Shown here piece by piece: positions 1 to 9,438 of a stretch of 64,000 bases of DNA. Made by a program: the position numbers and the translations under genes. Origin of the DNA: Streptomyces luteolifulvus (GTDB lineage: Bacteria; Actinomycetota; Actinomycetes; Streptomycetales; Streptomycetaceae); NCBI RefSeq assembly GCF_008806595.1, contig NZ_VZRB01000017.1, forward strand, positions 1 to 64,000. The letters run 5' to 3'. Within the stretch, counting starts at the first letter, position 1. Each line of letters opens with the position of its first letter. Under the pieces are notes generated by a model, which worked only from the letters and a program-made list of their open reading frames with translations, searched no databases and was not told the origin of the DNA.

Positions 1-39
1 GCCAGCGTTCGTCCTGAGCCAGGATCAAACTCTCCGTGA
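1..39 (-). rRNA. rrs: 16S ribosomal RNA, 5' end (partial)
   Basis: The complement of the first 39 bases is the conserved start of bacterial 16S rRNA, including the universal 27F primer region (GAGTTTGATCCTGGCTCAG) followed by GACGAACGCTGGC. The gene is transcribed leftwards and continues outside the window. The mature 5' end is placed near position 39 because the upstream sequence no longer resembles 16S. The long leader and strong promoter upstream fit an rrn operon. Confidence 0.97.
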
Positions 40-527
40 ATGTTTTCCCGTAATCGGGACGACACCACGAGAGCGGAACAGCCAGGCGGAATAAGCCCGG
101 CCGTTCACAGCGTCCTCGCTGTGTTTTATTTCAAAGGAACCTCGCCCCGGCCGTGACGGCCGGAGACGGGGTATCAACATATCTGGCGTTGATTTTTGGC
201 ACGCTGTTGAGTTCTCAAGGAACGGACGCTTCCTTCGTACTCACCCGAGACCATCTCTCGGGCTTTCCTCCGGGCGCTTCCCTTCGGTCTTACGTTTCCG
301 ACTCTATCAGATCTTTCCGATCCGATTTCCTCGGTGCTTTCCAGGTTTACGCTTCCGCGTTTCCCTTTCCGGCGGATCCGACTTTATCAGAAATTTTGAG
401 CCGGACTGACCGGCCACCGTTTCCGATTCATCGGGGAAGAGGCTTCTTTGAAATCAAAGTTTCTGGAAGCAGACAGACACTCTCGGTTGCCGTTCCGGGG
501 TAGCACCCGGTTCCAGGCAACTGTTCG
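40..527 (-). other. rrn operon leader (5' external transcribed spacer)
   Basis: This roughly 490-base stretch between the rrn promoter and 16S holds no credible protein gene. Read leftwards it has the look of a Streptomyces pre-rRNA leader: purine-rich blocks, a CCTTGAGAACTCAACAG element (plus strand near 205-225) of the boxA or processing type, and a 14-base inverted repeat (CTTTGA-AA-TCAAAG, 447-460). It also contains two repeated -10-like modules at 301-306 and 381-386. The open frame at 153-503 on the plus strand lies antisense to the leader and is not considered a gene. Confidence 0.75.
301..386 (-). promoter_or_regulatory. two internal rrn -10-like modules
   Basis: The minus strand carries TGATAAAGTCGG (its -10 complement at 381-386) and TGATAGAGTCGG (complement at 301-306), an imperfect 12-base direct repeat 80 bases apart. 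TAAAGT and TAGAGT resemble the -10 boxes of downstream rrn promoters in Streptomyces. The regions 16-18 bases upstream do not match TTGACA well, so activity is inferred from the repeat and the context. Confidence 0.45.
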
Positions 528-556
528 AATCTACCTCCCCAGTCCTTCCGTGTCAA
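528..556 (-). promoter_or_regulatory. rrn promoter (TTGACA-17-TAGATT)
   Basis: On the minus strand TTGACA (551-556) and TAGATT (528-533) are separated by 17 bases. This is a near-ideal promoter for the housekeeping sigma factor, facing the 16S gene about 490 bases away. Streptomyces rrn operons use several tandem promoters, and this is the most upstream and best-matching one here. Confidence 0.85.
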
Positions 557-609
557 CGGCTCTCTTGGGGCGAAGGAGAGACTAGCAGCTCAGCCGCGCT
601 ATCCGCACA

Positions 610-1617
610 TCAGGCGGCCGTCGGCACGGTGGCGCTGCGTTCGGCCGCTTCGACGTCGCCGGTCTCTCCGGCGCGGGCCGCACGACCGCCGAGTACATAG
701 ACGTACGCGAGGAAGGCCAGTTCAGCCACGATTCCGATGCCGATGCGGGCCCATGTGGGCAGCCCCGACGGGGTCACGAAGCCTTCGATGGCGCCGGAGA
801 CAAAGAGGACGAGCGCGAGACCTATCGCCATGCCCACGGCTGCCCGGCCCTCCTCGGCGAGGGCCGATCGTCGTGTCCGCGGGCCGGGGTCGATCAGGGT
901 CCAGCCCAGCCGCAGCCCTGTTCCGGCGGCGACGAAGACTGCGGTCAGTTCGAGCAGCCCGTGCGGGAGGATCAGGCCGAGGAAGGTGTCGAGCCGGCCG
1001 GCCGAGGACATCAGCCCGAAGCCCACGCCCAGGTTGAGCATGTTCTGGAAGAGGATCCACAGAACGGGCAGTCCGAGGAACACTCCCAGCACCAGGCACA
1101 GGGCGGCGGCCTGGGCGTTGTTCGTCCACACCTGGGCGGCGAAGGAGGCCGCGGGGTGGCTTGAGTAGTACGTCTCGTACTGGCCGCCCGGGCGGGTGAG
1201 CTCGCGCAGTTCGCTGGGGGCCGCGGTGGAAGCCTGTACGTCAGGGTGGGTACCGATCCACCATCCCAGAAGTACGGCGACGGCCGTGGACACCAGGGCG
1301 GTGGGTACCCACCAGTGGCGCGACCTGTAGACCGCGGCGGGGAAGCCGTAGGTCAGGAAGCGTGTGACATCGCGCCAGGAAGCGCGGCGGATGCCTGTCA
1401 CGGCGCTACGCGCGCGTGCCACGAGTTGGCTGAGGCGACCGGTCAGCTGGGGATCGGGGGCGCTCGACTGGATCAGTGAGAGGTGGGTGGCCGTTCGTTG
1501 ATAGAGGGCGACGAGTTCGTCGACCTCCGCACCGGTGAGGTGGCGCTGGCGCTGGAGCAGGGCTTCCAGGCGGTCCCATTCCGCTCGGTGGGCGGTGACG
1601 AAGACGTCGAGGTCCAT
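610..1617 (-). CDS. SpoIIM-family (DUF95) integral membrane protein
   Basis: This 335-residue polytopic membrane protein begins with a soluble helical segment (about residues 1-95). A first membrane helix lies near residues 101-122 (WWVPTALVSTAVAVLLGWW). Further helices follow around NNAQAAALCLVLGVFLGLPVL, the FLGLILPHGLLEL region and the C-terminal third. The LPHGLLEL segment is characteristic of the stage II sporulation protein M family. In Bacillus SpoIIM acts in the engulfment hydrolase complex; the role of actinobacterial relatives is unknown. It is divergent from an RDD-family gene 130 bases away, a pairing I recall from other actinobacteria. A possible AGGAG lies upstream of the ATG. 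Family assignment is secure; function is not. Confidence 0.85.
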   Translation of the reverse strand: MDLDVFVTAHRAEWDRLEALLQRQRHLTGAEVDELVALYQRTATHLSLIQSSAPDPQLTGRLSQLVARARSAVTGIRRASWRDVTRFLTYGFPAAVYRSRHWWVPTALVSTAVAVLLGWWIGTHPDVQASTAAPSELRELTRPGGQYETYYSSHPAASFAAQVWTNNAQAAALCLVLGVFLGLPVLWILFQNMLNLGVGFGLMSSAGRLDTFLGLILPHGLLELTAVFVAAGTGLRLGWTLIDPGPRTRRSALAEEGRAAVGMAIGLALVLFVSGAIEGFVTPSGLPTWARIGIGIVAELAFLAYVYVLGGRAARAGETGDVEAAERSATVPTAA

Positions 1618-1747
1618 CGGTCTGCCTGCTCCTAGGCTGTTCGTCGGCGGCTCGTCGTGGGTTTCAGCTTGTCGTACTGCGGCGCGATGCGCCCACAGCT
1701 TGGCAGACTGGGCGTTCTCAAGGCAGGTCAGGGGAAGGACGGCGGGC

Positions 1748-2806
1748 GTGAGTGAGCTGGTGACCGGTGAGGCGGTGGCGCTTGAGCTGCGCCCGGCGAG
1801 GCTGCCCAGTAGGACACTGGCCGTGTTGATCGACCTGGCCGCGGCCGTGGCCGCCTACATCGCGGTGAGTCTCGTCCTGGCCGCCTCGACGGCCTCGCTG
1901 GACGAGGCCGCGCAGATCGCGCTGTCCATCGCGGCGTTCCTGCTGGTGCTGGTGGGCGGGCCGATCGCGGTGGAGACGCTCAGCCATGGGCGTTCGCTCG
2001 GGAAGCTGGCCTGCGGACTGCGTGTGGTCCGGGACGACGGCGGGCCGATCCGGTTCCGGCATGCGCTCGTGCGGGGCGCGATCGGCATGATCGAGATCCT
2101 GATGACGTTCGGGGTCGTCGCCGTCATCGCTTCGCTCGTGTCGACGCGCGGGCGTCGGATCGGCGATGTGTTCGCCGGGACTCTGGTCGTCCGGGAGCGT
2201 GTCCCCGCCGCGCGGACGGGATTCGTACCGCCGCCTCCGCCCTGGTTGGCGGGGCGTTTCTCGGGGCTTGACCTGTCTGCCGTTCCCGATGGGCTGTGGC
2301 TGGCCGTCCGCCAGTATCTGACGCGGATGCAGCAGTTGGATCCCCAGGTCGGCTGGGCCATGGCCGAGCGGCTCGCAGAGGACATCGCGTTGCGTACGGG
2401 GACGCCGGCACCGCAGGGCGTTCCGCCGGCGGCTTACCTGGCGGCGGTGGTGCAGGAACGGCAGGCCCGCGAGGCGCGACGGGCCTTCGCCAAGCATGGC
2501 GCGGCAGGCGCAGCGGGCGGGGCGGCGGTCGGCGGCGCCGGGCAGCTGGTGGGCGCACCCGGCCCGTACGGGCAACCGGCTGCAGCGCCTCTCAACTACG
2601 GCCCCCCGACAGCGTCGGCAGCATCGCCGGTGCCGGCAACGCCACCCGCGGCTGCGGCTCCCTCTCCCTCGGCGTCCTTCCCCTACGCGGGAGCGACGCG
2701 CCCCGACGAACGGCCCGAGACCCCGACTCACCGACCCTCGCAGCCCGCACCACAGCCGGCGTCTTCGGACGAGCGCCCCGCCACCGGCTTCGCACCTCCG
2801 GCGTAG
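1748..2806 (+). CDS. RDD-family membrane protein
   Basis: The GTG at 1748 opens a 352-residue protein. The RDD domain occupies about residues 15-160: LPSRTLAVLIDL with the family's Arg and Asp in the first helix, two hydrophobic helices, then GRSLGKLACGLRVV and the closing GRRIGDVFAGTLVV signature. The second half has no membrane segment and is Ala/Pro-rich, probably a disordered cytoplasmic tail. The start was chosen at GTG rather than the far-upstream ATG because RDD homology begins shortly after it and the upstream frame overlaps the divergent promoter region. RDD proteins are often called transport-related, but the substrate here is unknown. A head-to-head SpoIIM-family gene lies 130 bases away. 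Confidence 0.85.
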   Translation: MSELVTGEAVALELRPARLPSRTLAVLIDLAAAVAAYIAVSLVLAASTASLDEAAQIALSIAAFLLVLVGGPIAVETLSHGRSLGKLACGLRVVRDDGGPIRFRHALVRGAIGMIEILMTFGVVAVIASLVSTRGRRIGDVFAGTLVVRERVPAARTGFVPPPPPWLAGRFSGLDLSAVPDGLWLAVRQYLTRMQQLDPQVGWAMAERLAEDIALRTGTPAPQGVPPAAYLAAVVQERQAREARRAFAKHGAAGAAGGAAVGGAGQLVGAPGPYGQPAAAPLNYGPPTASAASPVPATPPAAAAPSPSASFPYAGATRPDERPETPTHRPSQPAPQPASSDERPATGFAPPA

Positions 2807-2878
2807 CGAAAGCCCCGGGCCTCGGCCCGGCCCCCCAGCGGCCAGTTGCCGGCTGCCGGTTGCCCCCTGCCCGCTGTC

Positions 2879-2909
<31 letters not shown>

Positions 2910-2911
2910 GC

Positions 2912-3526
2912 TCAGCCGAACACGGACGGCGGCGACTCAAGGTCCTCAAGCTCGACGCCCGGCGCCGCGAGCACCACGTCGCCGGCGATGTGCACGGCAT
3001 GCTGCTCGCCCGTGTCCAGGGCTGTGACCTGGTATTCGTCCACGGTCAGAGGGCCGTTGTCAGTGGCGTGTGTTTCTCTTTTCAGCAAGGCCCAGGACTG
3101 GTCCACGGTGCGGGGGGCGAGGACCGGGTCCGTGAAGGCGACGAGGCGCACGCGGGTTGCCGAGGTGGAAGGAGTGAGGCGCAGGAGACGGGTGATGGCG
3201 ATGAGGAACGCGGGGGATGTGCCGGTGAAGGCGTGGGCGCGCACGTTGCCTTCTGTGGCATGAGCCCCGGTGGGGTCGGTGCGGACCCAGGTGACGCCGT
3301 CAAGGGCCGCGCCGCGCACCTGCCAGTTCGCGGCATGGAGTTCGAGGCGGATGGGGCGGCCGAGTTCGTCGAGGGCGAGGTCGACCGAGCCGATGTGGTC
3401 GCCCGTGGGGGTGGTCCGTTGGGAGACATAGCGCCAGCCGGAGGGGCCGGGGGCGCAGTGGAAGTGCTCTTCTGCGAAGGGGGTGTGATCGTGCGGATCG
3501 TGGAGCGAATAACGGCCGCGGGGCAT
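2912..3526 (-). CDS. conserved protein of unknown function
   Basis: The protein has 204 residues, begins MPRGRYSLHDPHDHTPF and is soluble with no signal peptide or membrane helix. It is rich in short hydrophobic strands (EHFHCAPG, SVDLALDELGRPIRLEL, VRLVAFTDPVL, VTALDTGEQHAVHIAGDVVLAAPG), suggesting a beta-rich fold. The ATG at 3526 was chosen over an upstream start because CCAGGA sits just before it. It is encoded downstream of sahH on the same strand, but a strong hairpin lies between them, so it is probably transcribed separately. I do not recognise the family and assign no function. Confidence 0.7.
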   Translation of the reverse strand: MPRGRYSLHDPHDHTPFAEEHFHCAPGPSGWRYVSQRTTPTGDHIGSVDLALDELGRPIRLELHAANWQVRGAALDGVTWVRTDPTGAHATEGNVRAHAFTGTSPAFLIAITRLLRLTPSTSATRVRLVAFTDPVLAPRTVDQSWALLKRETHATDNGPLTVDEYQVTALDTGEQHAVHIAGDVVLAAPGVELEDLESPPSVFG

Positions 3527-3564
3527 GGGGGTCCTGGGTCTTGACGGGCTGGTCCGGCCAAAGG

Positions 3565-3599
3565 GGCAGGCCCCCGGCACGGGGGTGCGGGGGCCTGCC
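3565..3599 (-). terminator. terminator after ahcY
   Basis: A perfect 12-bp inverted repeat (GGCAGGCCCCCG with its complement) encloses an 11-base loop, about 70 bases beyond the ahcY stop codon. There is no T tract, as is usual for Streptomyces terminators. Confidence 0.75.
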
Positions 3600-3666
3600 T
3601 CGGAGGACCTGCCGCTGAGGAGCGCGTCAGTGCACGGACGCGCTCACAGCGGGAGGAGTTGCGGAC

Positions 3667-5124
<1,458 letters not shown>

Positions 5125-5485
5125 TGCGAGCTGCTCCTTGGGGTTGGGGCGAGGTTGGGTACGGCTGGTCTGCGCGGCGGCGGCCACAGGGGTGCCCGAA
5201 GAGGACACAGGCATGCCCGCGTGCGCGCAGCGCAGTCCGTCGGAGGCCCTCTCTCCCTCGGTCGGTCCGCACGGGGACCGCCCGACCGCCATCAGCAGCG
5301 ACGTCTGGCTCGGTTCCAAGCTACACCGCTGGGCCCGGCGGTCCCCAGCCCGCCTTCGAACACATCAGGCCGTTTCCTGGCGGGGTGGGCGTCCGGACCG
5401 GGGTCGGGTGGTGACCCGGGCGACCGCGGACGGGGCGCGGTTTCGGGGCGTTCGGCCCGATCACGCGGGTCTGACGACGGAAGAA
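5125..5485. other. upstream region of ahcY
   Basis: About 360 bases upstream of ahcY contain no gene I can support. I looked on the minus strand for an SAH riboswitch and for a clear -35/-10 pair, and found neither with confidence. The ahcY promoter presumably lies here. The extended reading frame from ahcY through 5125-5319 is Pro/Arg/Ser-rich and unlike SahH. Confidence 0.5.
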
Positions 5486-5513
5486 GGGGCCCGTAGCCTG
5501 CTCGACGGGCCCC
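5486..5513 (-). terminator. terminator after CDF transporter gene
   Basis: A perfect 9-bp inverted repeat (GGGGCCCGT / ACGGGCCCC) with a 10-base loop lies about 22 bases past the stop codon of the CDF gene. It separates that operon from ahcY. Confidence 0.7.
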
Positions 5514-5535
5514 GTGGACGGACGGAAAGAGGGTG

Positions 5536-6516
5536 TCAGTGTCCGGCTGCGTGCGGAGCCGGTCCACCGGGCGTGGCCTCCCGGTCGGGGCCCTTGGCCG
5601 CCTCGGCCTCGCTGTAGATGTCCGGTTCGAGGTAGATCACGCGGGCGATCGGGACGGCCTCGCGGATGCGGGCCTCGGCGGCGTCGATGGCGGTGGCCAC
5701 CTCGGCGGCCGTGCTGTCGTGCCGGACGGAGATCTTGGCGGCGACCAGGAGCTCCTCGGGGCCGAGGTGGAGCGTGCGCATGTGGATGATGCCGGTGACG
5801 GCCTCGCCGTCGACGGCGGCGGCCTCGATCTTCTTGACGTCATCGGTGCCCGCCGACTCGCCGAGCAGAAGCGACTTGGTCTCGGCGGCCAGGACGAGGG
5901 CGATCAGGACGAGCAGGACACCGATGCAGACCGTGCCGATGCCGTCCCAGACTCCGTCGCCGGTGAGCAGGGCCAGGCCGACGCCGCCGAGGGCGAGGAT
6001 CAGGCCGACCAGGGCGCCGAGGTCCTCCAGCAGGACGACCGGGAGTTCGGGTGCCTTGGCGCGGCGGACGAACTCCTTCCAGGAGAGGTCGCCGCGCACG
6101 GGGTTGGATTCCTTGATGGCGGTGCGGAAGGAGAAGGACTCCGCGATGATCGCGAAGACCAGGACGCCCACGGGCCAGTACCAGTGGTCGATTTCGTGCG
6201 GGTGCTTGATCTTCTCGTAGCCCTCGTAGATGGCGAACATGCCGCCGACGGAGAAGAGGACGATGGAGACGAGGAAGGCGTAGATGTAGCGCTCGCGGCC
6301 GTAGCCGAAGGGGTGCTGCGGGGTGGCCTCGCGCTCGGCCTTCTTGCCGCCGAGCAGCAGCAGGGCCTGGTTGCCGGAGTCGGCGAGCGAGTGCACGCCC
6401 TCGGCGAGCATCGACGAGGAACCGCTGAACGCGAACGCCACGAACTTCGAAGCCGCGATCGCGAGGTTGGCGCCGAGTGCCGCAACGATCGCCCTGGTAC
6501 CGCCTGACGCGCTCAT
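5536..6516 (-). CDS. cation diffusion facilitator (CDF) transporter, SLC30A9-like
   Basis: This 326-residue membrane protein should export divalent cations such as Zn2+ by proton antiport. The first half has about six membrane helices. Helix 2 carries HSLADSGNQ, the metal-site HxxxD of the family, and is followed by the HPFGYGRERY motif typical of the SLC30A9-like branch. The LLEDLGALVGL segment supplies acidic residues of helix 5. The C-terminal part (about 210-300) is the soluble CDF domain (TGIIHMRTLHLGPEELLVAAKI). ATG at 6516 has GAAAGGAC upstream. It follows manA on the same strand with a 118-base gap and may share its transcript. The metal is not readable from sequence. Confidence 0.92.
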   Translation of the reverse strand: MSASGGTRAIVAALGANLAIAASKFVAFAFSGSSSMLAEGVHSLADSGNQALLLLGGKKAEREATPQHPFGYGRERYIYAFLVSIVLFSVGGMFAIYEGYEKIKHPHEIDHWYWPVGVLVFAIIAESFSFRTAIKESNPVRGDLSWKEFVRRAKAPELPVVLLEDLGALVGLILALGGVGLALLTGDGVWDGIGTVCIGVLLVLIALVLAAETKSLLLGESAGTDDVKKIEAAAVDGEAVTGIIHMRTLHLGPEELLVAAKISVRHDSTAAEVATAIDAAEARIREAVPIARVIYLEPDIYSEAEAAKGPDREATPGGPAPHAAGH

Positions 6517-6634
6517 GTGTTCGCGTTGTCCTTTCGGTGCGTACGCCGTCCAGGCCTTTGCCTGTCCTTTGCCGGTGGGCCATTGTTGCAGCCCCCTCCG
6601 GCAACGGCGCCTCAGGTCACCACAACCCCGGCCG

Positions 6635-7786
6635 TCACGCGACCACGGTGGCCCGGAAGACCGTGCCGGATCCGGACACTTCGGCCTTTTCGCCCGCCGG
6701 TACGAAGACGGAACGGCCGGGGGTGAGGGCGTGGTCGCCGGCCCGTACCGAGCCCGCCGTGCAGAGGAGGATCTGCGGGGTCGGGCGGGTGAGGTCGTGG
6801 GTGGCGCCGCCTTCCGGAAGGACGTAGCGGGAGAGCCGGAACTCGTCGATCGGGGTCTCGTAGACCTCCTCGCCGTCGGGGGACGCCTCCGGGCGCAGGA
6901 CGCCGGGGTCGGCTGCCTCGAAGCGGACGATGCGCAGGAGTTCGGGGACGTCGACGTGCTTGGGGGTCAGGCCGCAGCGCAGGACGTTGTCGGAGTTGGC
7001 CATGATCTCGACGCCGAGGCCGCTGAGGTAGGCGTGCGGGATGCCGGCGCCGAGGAACAGGGCCTCGCCGGGCTGGAGCCGGACGTGGTTGAGGAGCATG
7101 GCGGCGATGACGCCGGGGTCGCCCGGGAAGTGGTGGGCGATGTCGGCGTAGGGCGCGTAGTCGCCGCCGAGGCGGGAGCAGGCGGCCGTGGCCTCGGCGA
7201 CCGTGTGGGCCATCTCCTCGGGGTCGGCGCTGAGGACCGCCGTCAGTACCTCGCGCAGGGCGGCTTCCTCGGGGTGGGCGTGCAGGAGGTCGACGTACGG
7301 CTTGAGGGAGTCGACGCCGAGTCCGGCCAGCACGTCGGCGGCCTGCACGGGATCACGGAAGCCGCAGAGGCCGTCGAACTCGGTGAGCGCGCAGATGAGT
7401 TCGGGCTTGTGATTGGCGTCCTTGTAGTTGCGGTGCGGGGCGTCCACGGGAATGCGGCGGCGCTCCTCGTCCTCGTAACCCTCCTTCGCCTGCTCCGGAT
7501 TGGGGTGCACCTGGAGGGAGAGCGGGGCGCCGGCGGCGAGGATCTTGAACAGGAAGGGCAGGCGGGGTCCGAACTTGGCGACGGACTCGGCGCCCAGTTC
7601 CTTCTCCGGGGCCGCATCGATGACGTCGACGAGCGTTCCGCGGTCGGTGCGCGAGGGCGCGCCGGGGTGGGCCCCCATCCACATCTCCGCCTGCGGTTCG
7701 CCGGTCGGCTCGGCCCCGAGCAGTTTCGGGATCGCGGTGGTCGATCCCCAGGCGTAGGGGCGGACGGTGTTGTCGAGGCGGTCCAT
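6635..7786 (-). CDS. manA: mannose-6-phosphate isomerase, class I
   Basis: The 383-residue zinc enzyme interconverts fructose-6-phosphate and mannose-6-phosphate, the entry to GDP-mannose for glycans and glycolipids. Type I features are the N-terminal VRPYAWGSTTAIP, FKILAAGAPLSLQVHPNPEQA with zinc-binding Gln and His, the HKPELICALTEFDGLCGFR block, and the C-terminal cupin segment. It follows the SIS-domain gene by 76 bases and precedes the CDF gene. With manB upstream and a guanylyltransferase at 22.6 kb, the window covers the steps from F6P to GDP-mannose. Confidence 0.96.
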   Translation of the reverse strand: MDRLDNTVRPYAWGSTTAIPKLLGAEPTGEPQAEMWMGAHPGAPSRTDRGTLVDVIDAAPEKELGAESVAKFGPRLPFLFKILAAGAPLSLQVHPNPEQAKEGYEDEERRRIPVDAPHRNYKDANHKPELICALTEFDGLCGFRDPVQAADVLAGLGVDSLKPYVDLLHAHPEEAALREVLTAVLSADPEEMAHTVAEATAACSRLGGDYAPYADIAHHFPGDPGVIAAMLLNHVRLQPGEALFLGAGIPHAYLSGLGVEIMANSDNVLRCGLTPKHVDVPELLRIVRFEAADPGVLRPEASPDGEEVYETPIDEFRLSRYVLPEGGATHDLTRPTPQILLCTAGSVRAGDHALTPGRSVFVPAGEKAEVSGSGTVFRATVVA

Positions 7787-7862
7787 GGGGTTCTCTCTGC
7801 CGGTTCTCTGCGCGTGTCTTTGGGGCTCTGTGCGTACGTCGCTCAGAGCGTCCTGGGCAAGA

Positions 7863-8990
7863 TCAGGCGCCCGAAGCGAGCGCCAGGTAAACGGCGGCGA
7901 AATCCGTGATGGCGATCAGTTCCGCGAGGGTCTCCAGTTCGCCGCCTGCCTCGGGCTCCAGCTCGCTGATCGGCGTGTCGTGGCTGAGAGCCAGGTCACG
8001 GGCGGCGGGAGCGGCGGTGAGGCCGCCGATCGGGCGGTCACGCAGCAGCACCACGCGTGCGTGGAGGGCGGGCGGCTCCTCGACACGGTCGCGGAAGAAG
8101 TCGTCGGGGTCGGCGCTGGCGGCGAGCGGGCCCGCGAGCAGGGCATGGTGTGCGGCGAGCGCCTCGGGCAGTTCGGCGACGAGGGCGGGGCGGCCGCCGA
8201 GTTCGGCGAGGGCGGCGGCGAAGCGGCGCCCGGCGGGGCCGGCCGAGACGCCTTCCGTCCAGATCACCGGGAGCGCGTCGGCGAGTTCGGCGGCCAGTGT
8301 CTTGGCGGCGTTGCTGTAGGTCGCGATGGCGGGACCGCAGCGTTCGGCGATCTGGTCGAGCCGGTCGGCGACCTTCTCCAGGGCGTCCGGCGGGGCGGTG
8401 AGCAGGCCGGTGCGGTCGAGCAGGGTCAGCAACGGGGTGAGCAGGGCCCACAGGACCCCGGGGGCCGAGGCCGCGAGGGGTTCGTCCTGGTCGTACGGGG
8501 CCGTCGCCAGCGGTACGAAGAGGCCGTGGGCGCCTGCCACCGCTTCGGCGACCGGAGTGCGGGCGGGGGCCACGGCCACGACCGTGCAGCCGCGGCGGTA
8601 CGCCGCGTCGGCGAGCAGGGACAGGCCCGGCTCGGTGCCGTCGGGGGTGGCGATCAGGAGCAGGTCCACCGAGCCGGTCCAGCCGGGCAGTTCCCAGCGC
8701 AGGGCGCCCGCGGCGGGGGCGACGCCGCTCGGGGCGAGGCGGGTCACGGGGCTGCCGGCGCCGGCGAGCGTGCCGAGGAAGTCGGCGGCGTGCGTGGCGG
8801 CCGCGCCGGGGCCCGCGATGAGGACCGCGCGGGGGCGGCCGTCGGGCTTGAGGTCGTGGACGCCGGCCTCGACGGCGTGCCGGGCGGCCGTACGGACACG
8901 GGCTCCGGCCTCGGCGGCGCCGCGCAGCAGTCCGCGGCGGTCGGCCGCCGAGAGTGCCTCGGGGGAGTCGAGCAGCGATTCGTCGAGCAT
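7863..8990 (-). CDS. SIS-domain phosphosugar-isomerase-like protein
   Basis: This 375-residue cytoplasmic protein resembles the two-SIS architecture of bifunctional phosphoglucose/phosphomannose isomerases. A first SIS domain starts near residue 50 (RAVLIAGPGAAATHAADFLGTL), and a second follows around VIWTEGVSAGPAGRRFAAAL. It lies between a Trm112-like gene and manA, the conserved order manB-Trm112-SIS-manA, and is the counterpart by position of M. tuberculosis Rv3256c. Context suggests sugar-phosphate isomerisation or regulation of mannose supply, but catalytic residues could not be verified by eye. ATG at 8990 has CGGAG upstream. Confidence 0.82.
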   Translation of the reverse strand: MLDESLLDSPEALSAADRRGLLRGAAEAGARVRTAARHAVEAGVHDLKPDGRPRAVLIAGPGAAATHAADFLGTLAGAGSPVTRLAPSGVAPAAGALRWELPGWTGSVDLLLIATPDGTEPGLSLLADAAYRRGCTVVAVAPARTPVAEAVAGAHGLFVPLATAPYDQDEPLAASAPGVLWALLTPLLTLLDRTGLLTAPPDALEKVADRLDQIAERCGPAIATYSNAAKTLAAELADALPVIWTEGVSAGPAGRRFAAALAELGGRPALVAELPEALAAHHALLAGPLAASADPDDFFRDRVEEPPALHARVVLLRDRPIGGLTAAPAARDLALSHDTPISELEPEAGGELETLAELIAITDFAAVYLALASGA

Positions 8991-9043
8991 GGGCGGCAGT
9001 CTCCGATCGCCGGGTCGTCGGTTACGCGGGTCGCCGGGGGGGG

Positions 9044-9214
9044 TCAGGCGGGGCGGCGGGCCTCGTCGACGAGCAGGACAGGGATGCCGTCGCGGACGGG
9101 GTATGCCAGGCCGCAGTCCTGGCCGGTGCAGATCAGCTCGGTGTCCTGCTCCTTGAGGGGGGCGTGGCAGGCCGGGCAGGCGAGGATCTCCAGGAGACCG
9201 GCTTCGAGCGGCAT
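9044..9214 (-). CDS. Trm112/YcaR-like zinc-ribbon protein
   Basis: This 56-residue protein has the Trm112-type pattern: N-terminal LLEILACPACHAPL (CxxC), then ELICTGQDCGLAYPVRDGIPVLL (a second Cys pair and the YPVRDGIPVL signature). Such small proteins bind zinc; eukaryotic Trm112 activates methyltransferases, but the bacterial role is poorly defined. A much longer frame covers it, but the conserved start is ATG 9214 with GAAGGGAA upstream. It lies between manB and the SIS gene. Confidence 0.9.
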   Translation of the reverse strand: MPLEAGLLEILACPACHAPLKEQDTELICTGQDCGLAYPVRDGIPVLLVDEARRPA

Positions 9215-9344
9215 GGGGGTTCCCTTCGGGCGGGGGTGTGCGTGTGCGCTACGTGTGCGGATGTGCCTGGTCAGGGTACCGCCGTGGGGGGTTGCGTGCG
9301 GGAGTTGCACTGGGCCGGCGTTCGTGGGGCGAGCGCAGGCCGGC

Positions 9345-9436
9345 GCGGGCGGGTGGGCCGCGCGACCCCGTGCTGCAGGGGTGCCGCCGCGCCCACCCGT
9401 GCCGCCCCTGCGGCACGACTGCCCGCGGTGACGCGG
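9345..9436. repeat. intergenic repeat element, copy A
   Basis: About 92 bases next to the manB stop codon recur, diverged, at 22467-22601. Shared blocks are GCGGGCGGGTG, the GCGC(G/A)ACCC block, GGGGTGCCGC, GCGCCCACCC, GCGGCACGACTGCCCGC and the final CTTCAG. The element is partly self-complementary (GCGGGCGG with CCGCCC-type blocks). Copy A lacks the 40-base nested segment of copy B. Both sit just after the stop codons of minus-strand sugar-nucleotide genes and may act as terminators. Confidence 0.75.
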
Positions 9437-9438
9437 CT

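Noticed and set aside
153..503. 116-codon open frame on the plus strand
   Set aside because: It is antisense to the rrn leader, has no ribosome site and no recognisable protein features.
5125..5330. Possible SAH riboswitch before ahcY
   Set aside because: I could not align the leader to the SAH riboswitch core or its pseudoknot. A covariance-model search would decide.
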